Shown: positions 25,528-34,086 of the stretch, one piece after another
Layout of the letters: each line of letters begins with the position of its first letter
Numbering within the stretch: position 1 is the first letter of the stretch
Assembly (NCBI GenBank): GCA_964550435.1
Contig: CAZJZI010000012.1
Location: 1-52,971, forward strand
Length of the DNA stretch: 52,971 nt
Origin: UBA11400 sp964550435
Lineage (GTDB): Bacteria; Bacteroidota; Rhodothermia; Balneolales; HLUCCA01
Direction of reading: 5' to 3'
Notes under the pieces: model-generated
Databases searched by the model: none
What the model was told of the DNA's origin: nothing
What the model saw: the letters and a program-made list of their open reading frames with translations, nothing else
Translations under genes and position numbers: made by a program

Positions 25528-26382
25528 ATGAGTGAGCCAACCGTTAATCTGGGTGTATGCTTCTCAGATACTCAGTTGTTTTATGCGCTGAGTCAGTCTG
25601 AAGAACCCTTGGCACTCAAATGGATTGGCAAGTTCGATTTCAATTTCAACATTGTTCAGGCACTTCAATCCTCAGACCGGGAATCTATTTCCGGTCTGCT
25701 GGATCGGGTCGACCGATTGGTTCGGGACCACAAAGTAACTCATCTCAAGTGTCTCTTTCCCGCTAAATATGAGTGTTGGTCCACCCTTCCCAAATCGGTG
25801 TATGACGACTCAACCGAGCGTGAGGCATATCTACGATTACTTATGCATGGTAAACCTCGAGCCAGTCTGGAACCCTATTGGTTTGACCTTAGTAATCGTG
25901 ATTACCGTTTTCTTTCTGTACGTGACAAGGATAAGACATTGGGATACAAGCAAATAGGTGACACCAGCTCCTTTTCAGATTTATGCAGTGATTTTGAGAT
26001 TGGCCTGAATTGGATCGAGAAAACGGGTCGTCGCGATACTTTTCTGTTGTTGGGCTGCTATCGTGACTATGTCGTGGTGTCTTCTTTCATCATGGGAAAA
26101 CTCAGAGCTGCGACCTATATCCGTTTCAAATACATGGAGGACCTCTCGTTTTTATGGCTTCAACACGCTGAAAACCTTACTTGGTTAAAAGGTGTTCACG
26201 ACAGTACATATTTCTACGGCGAACGAGCACTCGAAGTATCTGAAATTTTGTACAATTATCTCGATAGCGGTGGAAGTCATATCAAATTGGACAACATCGC
26301 TGATATGTATGTTAAATCTTCGGAAGAAACTTACAGTTTTAACCTTGAAGAGGCGTTTCCTGCCATCATTTTAGCCCTCTAA
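25528..26382 (+). CDS. DUF3822-like protein upstream of rsmD
   Basis: 284 residues, cytosolic by appearance (no signal or TM). Residues 1-20 (VNLGVCFSDTQLFYALSQ) start like an actin/Hsp70-type beta hairpin, and the body alternates short beta and helical parts. In Bacteroidota a DUF3822 protein often precedes rsmD and coaD, as here; I place it in that family mainly on this synteny, size and general pattern, not on a clear motif. The next gene starts one base after its stop. PilM-like, ASKHA-fold proteins pair with pilins, which is why the pseudopilin-like neighbour is of interest. Confidence 0.65.
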   Translation: MSEPTVNLGVCFSDTQLFYALSQSEEPLALKWIGKFDFNFNIVQALQSSDRESISGLLDRVDRLVRDHKVTHLKCLFPAKYECWSTLPKSVYDDSTEREAYLRLLMHGKPRASLEPYWFDLSNRDYRFLSVRDKDKTLGYKQIGDTSSFSDLCSDFEIGLNWIEKTGRRDTFLLLGCYRDYVVVSSFIMGKLRAATYIRFKYMEDLSFLWLQHAENLTWLKGVHDSTYFYGERALEVSEILYNYLDSGGSHIKLDNIADMYVKSSEETYSFNLEEAFPAIILAL

Positions 26383-26383
26383 T

Positions 26384-26968
26384 ATGCGAATCATAACCGG
26401 GACACTGAAAGGACGTCGCCTAAAGTCGCCTACAACCGACGAAACGCGTCCAACATCCGATAGAACGAAAGAGGGCATGTTCAATGTGATTGATGCTCGT
26501 AGATATTTTGATGATCTTGAAGTGCTCGACCTATTCGGGGGATCCGGAAATCTAGGGTTTGAGGCAATTTCAAGGGGTGCAGCCAACGTAACATTTGTCG
26601 ATTCAAGCAGAGCGTCTATCAAAATCATAGAAGAAAATGCCGAGCATTTGGGGGTCACAGATCAGGTTAAAGTAGTCTGTAGCCAGGTAGATAGCTTCCT
26701 GAGTAGATTTGCTCGCCCATTTGATCTTGTTTTCGCAGATCCTCCGTATGATTATCCAGAAATGGAGCAACTTATTGAGGTCGTGCTAACATCGGGTTGG
26801 TTAGCTGTCGGAGGATGGTTTCTACTTGAACACGATAAGCGGCACAACTTCACCAGTCATCCCAATTGTGTCTTTTCAAAACCGTATGGCAGGACTATCG
26901 TAACGATTTTTATTCTTCCATCAGAGGATGTCACTTCAGATGAATCAGACTCAAAAGAATTCACCTGA
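26384..26968 (+). CDS. rsmD: 16S rRNA (guanine-966-N2)-methyltransferase
   Basis: SAM-dependent methylation of G966 in 16S rRNA. 194 residues with the N-terminal MRIITGTLKGRRL motif typical of RsmD, SAM-binding DLFGGSGNLGFE (49-60), TFVDSS, and catalytic DPPY (119-122). It starts one base after the DUF3822-like stop codon, so translation is probably coupled. coaD follows after 87 bases. Confidence 0.95.
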   Translation: MRIITGTLKGRRLKSPTTDETRPTSDRTKEGMFNVIDARRYFDDLEVLDLFGGSGNLGFEAISRGAANVTFVDSSRASIKIIEENAEHLGVTDQVKVVCSQVDSFLSRFARPFDLVFADPPYDYPEMEQLIEVVLTSGWLAVGGWFLLEHDKRHNFTSHPNCVFSKPYGRTIVTIFILPSEDVTSDESDSKEFT

Positions 26969-27055
26969 TTACCCGTCAATTAATTAAACTCTGATTTAGC
27001 TAATTTGGGTGCTATCTTATAGCATAAGACAACCTCAATTTCTAATACAGTTGTT

Positions 27056-27544
27056 ATGACAGCACTTTATGCCGGTTCTTTTGATCCAATTACCTACGGA
27101 CATTTGGATATCCTTGAACGTGCGACCCATCTTTTCGAAAAAGTTCATGTCACCATTGCAGTAAATACTCGAAAAAAGACCATATTTAGTCCTGAAGAGC
27201 GAAAAGCACTTATTTTAGAGTGCATCGAGGGTAAAGAATGGTCGAAAAAGGTGGAAGTGGACATGTTTACCGGGTTATTGGTCAAACACGCAGAAAAACT
27301 TGGCGTCAAGACTCTGATCAGAGGCGTCAGACAAATTTCTGATTTTGAATATGAATTCAGAATGGCTCTGATGAATCGTAAACTATCTCCGAATCTGGAT
27401 ACCGTATTTCTGATGCCTCGTGAAGAGCTAACATTCGTTTCGGCCTCACTGGTCAAGGAGGTTGCTTATTGGGACGGAGATCTTACACATTTTGTCCCCT
27501 CAACTGTGGCAAAAGCGATTCAAAAGAATCGTGACAGGTTATAA
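27056..27544 (+). CDS. coaD: phosphopantetheine adenylyltransferase
   Basis: Fourth step of CoA synthesis: 4'-phosphopantetheine plus ATP to dephospho-CoA. 162 residues, typical length. Nucleotidyltransferase motif in GSFDPITYGHLDI (T13-x-G-H16), then NTRKKTIFSPEERKAL, TLIRGVRQISDFEYEFRMALMNRKL and the EELTFVSASLVKEV segment. The rsmD-coaD order is common in bacteria. Confidence 0.97.
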   Translation: MTALYAGSFDPITYGHLDILERATHLFEKVHVTIAVNTRKKTIFSPEERKALILECIEGKEWSKKVEVDMFTGLLVKHAEKLGVKTLIRGVRQISDFEYEFRMALMNRKLSPNLDTVFLMPREELTFVSASLVKEVAYWDGDLTHFVPSTVAKAIQKNRDRL

Positions 27545-27569
27545 ATTGAATAAAATAAACTTCATTTTT

Positions 27570-27610
27570 AAGTAACTTATACCTCGACAATCGGGTGTTA
27601 CTTCGATTGT
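27570..27610 (+). promoter_or_regulatory. possible pseudoknot or overlapping inverted repeats before aspC
   Basis: Two interlocked 7-bp pairings: AAGTAAC (27570-27576) with GTTACTT (27597-27603), and ACAATCG (27587-27593) with CGATTGT (27604-27610). As RNA this is H-type pseudoknot topology with the two 3' strands directly adjacent. As DNA it is two overlapping operator-like repeats. A TATATTTTTT stretch (27619 onward) downstream could be the aspC promoter, in which case the element would not be in that transcript. Confidence 0.3.
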
Positions 27611-27662
27611 GGGCCTTATATATTTTTTCAAACAAACCAGTGTTAACGGGATACTTACTAAC

Positions 27663-28865
27663 ATGATTTCAAACCGTGCAAATGCATTAGCTGCATCCGA
27701 AACGTTAAAAATTACGGCCTTGGCAAAGGAGCTCAAAAGAGCGGGCAAATCAGTAATATCACTGAGTGCAGGTGAACCAGACTTCAAGACACCCAAACAT
27801 ATCTGTGATGCTGCTATTCAGGCAATACATGATGGCCACCACGGTTATACTGTTAATGCCGGAACTCAGGAGTTAAGGGAGGCTATTTCTGCCAAATTAA
27901 AGCGTGATAATGAGCTTGACTATGCTGCTGATCAGATTATCGTCTCTAATGGTGCTAAACAATCAGTTGGTTTTGCTTTGTTGGCCATTTTAAATCCCGG
28001 TGATGAAGCGATAATTCCCGCTCCATATTGGGTATCCTATCCTGAAATGGTAAAACTGGGTGAGGCAACACCTGTAATTATCAGAACTTCATTTGAAAGT
28101 CATTATAAATTGACCCCCGAACAACTTGAAGCTGCAATTACGCCCAAAACTAAAGCATTGATCTTATGTTCACCTTCTAATCCTACTGGAAGTTGTTATA
28201 CCAAAGATGAGCTAAAGGCCATTGCTCAGGTTTTATTGAAGTATCCTCAGGTATATGTACTTTCTGACGAGATCTATGAGTATATCTCCTTCGACCAGGA
28301 ACATGTGAGTATTGGACAGGCAGATCCGAAAATAATTCCTCAACTGTTGTTAGTGAATGGTTTCTCAAAAGGCTTCGCCATGACAGGCTGGCGTCTAGGA
28401 TATCTGGCAGGGCCTAAAGATGTTATTGGAGCTGTTTCAAAGCTTCAAAGTCAGGAAACTTCTGCTCCAAGTACTATTTCACAGAAAGCTGGTGAAGCCG
28501 CTTACAATAGTCCATTAGACACGGTACTCGAAATGAAAGAGGCATTCAGAAAGAGGCGGGATTATATGGTAGATGCGCTGAATACTATCGATGGAGTTCG
28601 TTGCTTCTCGCCAGGGGGAGCATTTTATGTATTTCCTGATATTTCTGCCTACTTGGGATCAAAAACGGAATCTGGCGAAGCAATTGCATCATCCAGCGAT
28701 TTGGTAATGTACCTCTTAGAGCATTTTGGTGTAGCTGCGGTACCAGGAGATGCATTTGGAGAACCTGAAGGAATACGTCTCAGCTATGCCAACTCCATGG
28801 ATGAACTTAAAGAAGCTGTGAAGCGAATTGCTGCAGGACTATCGTCGCTTCAACGCACAAATTAG
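27663..28865 (+). CDS. aspC: class I PLP-dependent aspartate aminotransferase
   Basis: Transfers the amino group between aspartate and 2-oxoglutarate; related enzymes also accept prephenate. 400 residues from ATG 27663. It shows SAGEPDFKTP, GHHGYTVNAGTQELR, the SNPTGSCYT substrate motif, SDEIYEYI, and PLP lysine K236 in NGFSKGFAMTGWRLGYL, close to its position in the Thermus enzyme. A longer frame from TTG 27609 is open, but the added residues do not fit the family. The aspartate versus aspartate/prephenate specificity is not decided by what I see. Confidence 0.94.
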   Translation: MISNRANALAASETLKITALAKELKRAGKSVISLSAGEPDFKTPKHICDAAIQAIHDGHHGYTVNAGTQELREAISAKLKRDNELDYAADQIIVSNGAKQSVGFALLAILNPGDEAIIPAPYWVSYPEMVKLGEATPVIIRTSFESHYKLTPEQLEAAITPKTKALILCSPSNPTGSCYTKDELKAIAQVLLKYPQVYVLSDEIYEYISFDQEHVSIGQADPKIIPQLLLVNGFSKGFAMTGWRLGYLAGPKDVIGAVSKLQSQETSAPSTISQKAGEAAYNSPLDTVLEMKEAFRKRRDYMVDALNTIDGVRCFSPGGAFYVFPDISAYLGSKTESGEAIASSSDLVMYLLEHFGVAAVPGDAFGEPEGIRLSYANSMDELKEAVKRIAAGLSSLQRTN

Positions 28866-28926
28866 GTGGAAAAAATCACATTTTTGTTAGTATAATGATA
28901 CTCCAGTTCATGGAAGTGTCGTTTTT

Positions 28927-29523
28927 ATGGTCCAAAAACAAAAAGCATATCAAGAAGCATTAGACCAGTTTCTCCTGCTATGGGGAGAAATGGGTCCGGC
29001 ATGGGGAATCAATAAAACCATGGCTCAGATACATGCACTCTTATATGCAGTTGACGAACCACTTGATACTGACTCGATTATGGATCAACTCGATATCAGT
29101 CGAGGTAATGCGAACATGAATCTCCGCAAATTAACAGACTGGGGGCTGGTCACCAAAACTCAGCATGAAGGGAGCCGTAAGGAATTCTTCACTGCAGAGA
29201 AAGATGTTTGGGTTATTGCATCAATCATTATTCAGGAACGGCAATACCGGGAACTCATGCCGGTCAAACAAAATCTAATCGAGTGTTTAGAACTCTTGCC
29301 TACCAAAGGTGAACATTCAGATGAGTCGGCAATATTCCGTGAAAGAATCGAAGACTTTGTAAAGGTTCTGGATTTATTTGAAGAGTTTTCGGCCGCTTTG
29401 TTACCCTATGTCCAAAGTAAAAAATTAGGATCACTCAAAACGTTGCTCAGCCTCGCCAAGGCACAGGAACAAATCAAGGATAGAATTAAAGGTGGCATTC
29501 AGACTCTGAAGGGCAAAAGATGA
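28927..29523 (+). CDS. GbsR/MarR-type winged-helix transcriptional regulator
   Basis: 198 residues. The N-terminal part has the GbsR-type pattern (FLLLWGEMGPAWGINKTMAQIHALLY), then a winged helix: PLDTDSIMDQLDISRGNANMNLRKLTDWGLV as the helix-turn-helix and a wing with KTQHEGSRKEFF. The C-terminal half is helical and would form the dimer interface. In Bacillus, GbsR responds to choline and controls glycine-betaine synthesis, but no such genes are here, so the target is unknown. Its last codons overlap the yraN start (ATGATGA), giving translational coupling. Confidence 0.88.
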   Translation: MVQKQKAYQEALDQFLLLWGEMGPAWGINKTMAQIHALLYAVDEPLDTDSIMDQLDISRGNANMNLRKLTDWGLVTKTQHEGSRKEFFTAEKDVWVIASIIIQERQYRELMPVKQNLIECLELLPTKGEHSDESAIFRERIEDFVKVLDLFEEFSAALLPYVQSKKLGSLKTLLSLAKAQEQIKDRIKGGIQTLKGKR

Positions 29524-29888
29524 TGAAAACAGTCGAAAAAGGACGGATTGCCGAAGACGTCGCATGCGAGTTTATTGAATCAAAGGGAATAACTGTAATC
29601 GACCGAAATTATCGTTTTATGGGACACGAGGTCGATATTGTTGGATATCAAGGGGAAGAAATCGTATTTGTGGAAGTCCGATCTAAGAAAAATGCGTCAT
29701 TTGGATTTCCCGAGGAGACGGTTGACAAGGCAAAGCAGAAGTCTATCATTCAAGCCGCCGAAGCCTGGCTCTACGAGAAGCGCATGGAGGGAGCCAGAAT
29801 ACGTTTTGATGTTGTAGCAGTGCTGACTACCTATCAAGCAGATGACTCTCCACAGATAGACCACTTCCGAAATGCTTTTTGGTACTAG
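29520..29888 (+). CDS. yraN: YraN/UPF0102-family endonuclease-like protein
   Basis: 122 residues, the usual size of UPF0102. Restriction-endonuclease-like core with KGRIAEDVACEFIESKGI at the start, the metal-site pattern GHEVDIVGYQGEEIVFVEVRSKK (E, D, then E-x-K-like VEVRSK) and FGFPEETVDKAKQ. The family's biological role is unclear, perhaps DNA processing. The ATG overlaps the stop of the upstream GbsR-type gene by four bases. Confidence 0.92.
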   Translation: MMKTVEKGRIAEDVACEFIESKGITVIDRNYRFMGHEVDIVGYQGEEIVFVEVRSKKNASFGFPEETVDKAKQKSIIQAAEAWLYEKRMEGARIRFDVVAVLTTYQADDSPQIDHFRNAFWY

Positions 29889-29945
29889 AATAGTAGAAAA
29901 TGAGCTCATATTAAGCTATTTTCCTATTGTCCATTAACAACAATT

Positions 29946-30251
29946 ATGTTTAAAGTAAGCCCGTTATTAAATCCACTGAGATGGAAAAAGTCAGCTTTAT
30001 TAGCTGCCCTTTTACTGTTTTTTGTGATTTGGTTTGGTTTTCTGGATACCTACAGTTTATGGGGCAGATTTCAACTCGAACGTGAAAAAAGAGACTTGAT
30101 TCACAGAACAGAGCAACTGGTTCAGGATACAGAAGTTCTGAGAAAGAAAATTGAAGCACTTAGAAACGATCCAACGTTACTTGAAAAAATCGCTCGCGAG
30201 GAATATGGAATGAGGCGACCGGGCGAAACAGTATATAGAATAAGAGATTAA
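29946..30251 (+). CDS. ftsB: FtsB/DivIC-type septum formation protein
   Basis: 101 residues. Short cytoplasmic N-terminus, one TM helix at about 17-36, then a coiled coil (EREKRDLIHRTEQLVQDTEVLRKKIEAL in heptads, about 46-74) and the conserved end NDPTLLEKIAREEYGMRRPGE. This is the standard layout of FtsB/DivIC, a bitopic part of the FtsQLB subcomplex that activates septal peptidoglycan synthesis. A ROK-family gene follows after 17 bases. Confidence 0.93.
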   Translation: MFKVSPLLNPLRWKKSALLAALLLFFVIWFGFLDTYSLWGRFQLEREKRDLIHRTEQLVQDTEVLRKKIEALRNDPTLLEKIAREEYGMRRPGETVYRIRD

Positions 30252-30268
30252 CCATAGCCGGAGAATAC

Positions 30269-31222
30269 ATGCTTACTATCGGAATTGACCTTGGCGGAAC
30301 AAATATAAAAGGGGCCCTTGTTGATGACCAAAAGGGAATCTTAAAAAGCTTTTCTATTCCAACAGATGCCGAAAAGGGCAAGGAACATGTAATCACCCAG
30401 GTTGCTAAAGTCATTATGATGGCAGCAGAAGATGCGCCAGAAAAACCAATAGCTGTAGGAGTTGGTTCTCCAGGTGTCATTTCATTAGATAGGACAACAG
30501 TAAGTAATCCTCCAAATCTTCCAGGATGGATCAAAGAAAATCTTGCTGAAAGGCTCAAAGACCTTACTGGATTCACCTGTTACATTGACAATGATGCCAA
30601 TCTCATGGCCCTTGGTTCCAGTTATTTCGGATCAGGTAGACCATTCGAAAACTTTCTTATGATTACTTTGGGAACAGGTGTTGGGGGTGGGATTATTTTC
30701 CAGAACAAGCTTTTCAGAGGCGCAACGGGAGGTGCGGCAGAGTTTGGTCACGTTATTATTGATTATAATGGTCCAGAAGACGGGAGCCCGGCCAAAGGCG
30801 GAATCGAAGCTTATTTAGGACAGAGATTCTTAAGCAGACATGCCTGGAACATCATAAAGAACCACCCCGAAAATCCACTTTACGACCAATTTAAGAACTC
30901 GCCTGAGACACTCGAGCCGGTTCACTTATCTATGGAGGCTTCCAGAGGTAATTTGATCGCAATTGATATTTTAAAAACAGCTGGAGAACGTCTGGGAATC
31001 GCAATTGTGAACTATATCCACACTCTGGATATAAGAAAAGTGATAATTTCAGGGGGCGTGTCAAAAGCCGGTGACTGGATTCTTAAACCCGCTCGTGAAA
31101 TGGCCGAGAAGCGAATGATAGATGCATACAAAGATGGCTTTGAAATTATTTATGAGTCACTTGGTAACGATGCGGCAGTTCTTGGAGCTGCAAGTCTCCC
31201 GTATGAATATATAAACCGTTAA
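30269..31222 (+). CDS. ROK-family sugar kinase, zinc cysteines absent
   Basis: 317 residues. ATP site GIDLGGTNIKGALV at 5-18, catalytic aspartate in DNDANL (D109), GTGVGGGI at 135-142 and the substrate-side EFGH (E158, H161). Glucokinase-type activity is most likely. The usual CxCGxxGCxE zinc cluster after that histidine is replaced by PEDGSPAKGGIEAYLGQ: all cysteines are gone while the Glu (E180) and surrounding fold pattern remain. This suggests a metal-independent variant rather than a dead gene, since the rest of the protein is intact. It lies in a tight run ftsB-ROK-lptD (gaps of 17 and 9 bases). Confidence 0.9.
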   Translation: MLTIGIDLGGTNIKGALVDDQKGILKSFSIPTDAEKGKEHVITQVAKVIMMAAEDAPEKPIAVGVGSPGVISLDRTTVSNPPNLPGWIKENLAERLKDLTGFTCYIDNDANLMALGSSYFGSGRPFENFLMITLGTGVGGGIIFQNKLFRGATGGAAEFGHVIIDYNGPEDGSPAKGGIEAYLGQRFLSRHAWNIIKNHPENPLYDQFKNSPETLEPVHLSMEASRGNLIAIDILKTAGERLGIAIVNYIHTLDIRKVIISGGVSKAGDWILKPAREMAEKRMIDAYKDGFEIIYESLGNDAAVLGAASLPYEYINR

Positions 31223-31231
31223 ACACGGAAA

Positions 31232-33856
31232 ATGAATCTTCAAGTGGCATGGAAACAAGTACGGATCCCTGTGGCCGCACTGATGCTGCTTGCATTGTTG
31301 TGTGATGGACTATCTGCTCAGCAGACAAATAACAGTCCATCTGACCCAGGCTCTGAATCGGTTAAGTTCTCGGCGTCCGATTCCTTAAAGTTCCGAATTA
31401 AGGGCACCAGATTAGGGACGCTATTTGGGAACGCTCGGGTTGAGCATACATCGGGGTCACTCACATCCGGACAAATAACACTCAATCTTACCGAAAGTTT
31501 GATGAGTGCTCAGGCATTAAATCCTGCAGACACACTCTCGCAACCGGTATTGTCGCGTGGTGATGAAGATCTTCGAAGCGAACGGATTTTGTATAATTAC
31601 AAAACCCAGAAAGGCAAGTTTGACGTAGCCAGGGTCACCATGGATAAGGGTGCCATTACCGGTACTCAGGTAAAGCGTACAGCTCCCCATGTTGTGTTCA
31701 TAGAAGACGCCATTTATAGTACATGTACACTTGACCACCCCCATTACTATCTTAAGGCATCCAGGATGAAAATCGTAGACGAGGATGAAGTGTTCTTCAC
31801 ACGAGCACGACTTTTCATTTTGGACATCCCCTATCCATTAATATTTCCATTTGGATACCTTCCATCCAGACTAGAACGTAACAGATCCGGAATACTAGAA
31901 CCTACATTTAGCTTTCAGGATCAGAACCGCCGAGGTTTGGGTCTACAGAATTTGGGTTGGTTTCAGTACATCAATGACTACCTCACAACTACATTACAAG
32001 GTGATGTATTTACTTCTGGCACCTACTTTTTGTCGTCCAGAACTCAGTATAACTACCATGGACAATATCGAGGCTCGGTTGGATTAAGTTATTCCCTTGA
32101 CCGGGGACTCGAAGAGACGGATCCGGACTTCACTAAATCTATCCAGAGAATGTTTACATTGCAGCACAATCAGACGATCTCTCCTTACGCGTCATTTAAT
32201 GCTGATATCACGCTCAGGACCAGTGATTTCTATAACAGAAACTCTTACAATATCTCCGACCGTGCCAACACCAGTACCACGAGCCGTGTAGGATATAATT
32301 ACCGCCATCCGGGAGGAGCGTATACATTTGGTGTGAATGTTTCACAATCGCAGAATTTTCGTGATAATAGTGTTTCCTTGCAAGGACCGAGTGGAAGCTT
32401 TTCTATCAAGCGTCAAACCCCGTTCCAAACAACGGTTCGAAGACTGAACCCAAGATGGTATGAAAGCTTATCATTTGGTTACAGCAACCGATTTACAACA
32501 CGTTTCAACTTTAATCCACTATCTGACGCTGATCCAGATGTAAACTGGATCGACGCGTTGTTATCACCGGAAAAGTATCGCCAGTCAACAGGGCGTATAG
32601 GACACGTAGAGTACGGTCTCACCCACTCGGCCGACGTTACAGCACAGCTGATTCCCAGTGATTATGCCAATCTGACGGCTGCCGTACGACTAAATGAGTA
32701 TTGGTATCCAGAGACTGTGACGAAGCGATACGATCAAGACTTAAACCAAGTCATTACCGAAATCGATAAAGGTTTTTCAACTGCACGAGATTTCACAGCG
32801 TCCCTAAGCCTCGGAACGACTCTTTACGGAATCTCCCAGCGGAGAATTGGCAAGTTTGAAGGATTTAGACATACTTTAAGACCAAGTATCAGTTATAATG
32901 TCCGTCCAGATTTTTCATCATCTTTCTGGGGATACTATGATACGGTTCAATCTGATTCACTTGGTAATACTCAACAGTATAGCCGTTTTGAACGAGGTGT
33001 ATTCGGGGGACCTGCAGCGGGAGAACAACAAGCTATAGCGCTCTCCATCGATAACGTTTTTGAAACCAAGCAAGTCAGCAGGGATACCACCGGGCAAAAA
33101 AGGGAACAGATTGTTCGACTCCTTGATAGTTTCAGGGCATCAGTTGCCTACAATTTTGCAGCTACCCAATTCAAACTCAGCGACCTCAACGCAACGGCCA
33201 ATACCAGTTTTGTCAAAGGTGTCAGCATCAATGCCGCGGCCAATTTCAGCTTTTATGACCAGGATTCAACCGGGAATATGCTTCCAAACTATCTATGGGA
33301 CAACGGGAATGGATTTATCAGGTTAACCAGATTCAATCTTCGGGCCAGCACTCAGTTCAGATCTGGCTCATCAGGTTTGCAAACCCCACCACACCAACCG
33401 TTTTATCCGCGGTACTACGATCCATTTGACCAGGAGCTTTTCCGTGCGTACAATTATATGTTCAATCAGGGACCAATACAGCCTATTGATGTTCCATGGT
33501 CGTTTAGTCTAAGCTTTGAGTACAGCTGGAGGTCAATTACGCGAACACGATCACAAAGAACAGCGGTACTGAATGCACAAAATATTCAGTTTCAAATCAC
33601 ACCAGAGTGGCAAGCAAGCACATCAATTGGTTATGATTTCATAAGCAATGACCTCACTCCTACCAGGTTCAGTATTACCCGGGCACTACACTGTTGGGAT
33701 CTGTCATTCGAATGGAATCCATTTGGTGAATTCCAGTATTATATGTTTCGACTTACGGTTAGAGACTCACAAATTCAGGGCTTATTTCAGAAGCTTCCAG
33801 GCCTGAATAACTTAGAGCGAAGTAGCTCGCCTATTAACCGTGGCGGGTATTATTAA
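31232..33856 (+). CDS. lptD: LptD-like LPS-assembly outer-membrane protein
   Basis: 874 residues. Signal peptide at about 1-30 (ending LSAQ). An OstA/LptA-like beta-jellyroll region spans about 45-190 (ARVEHTSGSLTSGQITLNL, RSERILYNYKTQKGKF, STCTLDHPHYYLKA), and then a long transmembrane beta-barrel with many aromatic-ended strands up to residue 874. The YPLIFPFGYLPS segment is typical of Bacteroidota LptD. It inserts lipopolysaccharide into the outer leaflet together with LptE, which is not seen here. It is the last gene of the ftsB-ROK-lptD run. Confidence 0.9.
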   Translation: MNLQVAWKQVRIPVAALMLLALLCDGLSAQQTNNSPSDPGSESVKFSASDSLKFRIKGTRLGTLFGNARVEHTSGSLTSGQITLNLTESLMSAQALNPADTLSQPVLSRGDEDLRSERILYNYKTQKGKFDVARVTMDKGAITGTQVKRTAPHVVFIEDAIYSTCTLDHPHYYLKASRMKIVDEDEVFFTRARLFILDIPYPLIFPFGYLPSRLERNRSGILEPTFSFQDQNRRGLGLQNLGWFQYINDYLTTTLQGDVFTSGTYFLSSRTQYNYHGQYRGSVGLSYSLDRGLEETDPDFTKSIQRMFTLQHNQTISPYASFNADITLRTSDFYNRNSYNISDRANTSTTSRVGYNYRHPGGAYTFGVNVSQSQNFRDNSVSLQGPSGSFSIKRQTPFQTTVRRLNPRWYESLSFGYSNRFTTRFNFNPLSDADPDVNWIDALLSPEKYRQSTGRIGHVEYGLTHSADVTAQLIPSDYANLTAAVRLNEYWYPETVTKRYDQDLNQVITEIDKGFSTARDFTASLSLGTTLYGISQRRIGKFEGFRHTLRPSISYNVRPDFSSSFWGYYDTVQSDSLGNTQQYSRFERGVFGGPAAGEQQAIALSIDNVFETKQVSRDTTGQKREQIVRLLDSFRASVAYNFAATQFKLSDLNATANTSFVKGVSINAAANFSFYDQDSTGNMLPNYLWDNGNGFIRLTRFNLRASTQFRSGSSGLQTPPHQPFYPRYYDPFDQELFRAYNYMFNQGPIQPIDVPWSFSLSFEYSWRSITRTRSQRTAVLNAQNIQFQITPEWQASTSIGYDFISNDLTPTRFSITRALHCWDLSFEWNPFGEFQYYMFRLTVRDSQIQGLFQKLPGLNNLERSSSPINRGGYY

Positions 33857-34086
33857 CAATATCTCTGCTTACCCAGACCAGGTGAAATAAGTAAAATTTA
33901 ATCTAGTATTCACTTAGTTTTTTGTTACTTTGCAGTAAGTGGATAAATAACAGTGGATGAATTTTAACTCGGAAAAATTGTCGTTGCAACAAGGAAAGGC
34001 CGACAGTTATTCTTATATTGGTCTTCCGATTTCTTGACACTTCGGTCACGATTTCGACAAGGCGAACATTAATCTCGTTTCGGTCG

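Noticed and set aside
25223..25540. 105-codon minus-strand open frame opposite the pseudopilin-like gene
   Set aside because: The plus-strand gene has a clear TM and pilin-like helix and good operon spacing; the reverse frame has nothing recognisable.
27609..27662. Longer N-terminus for the aspartate aminotransferase from a TTG codon
   Set aside because: The extra 18 residues do not fit the family and the region looks like promoter sequence; ATG 27663 gives the standard N-terminus.
30269..31222. ROK gene as a pseudogene because of the missing cysteines
   Set aside because: Reading frame, length and all other motifs are intact.
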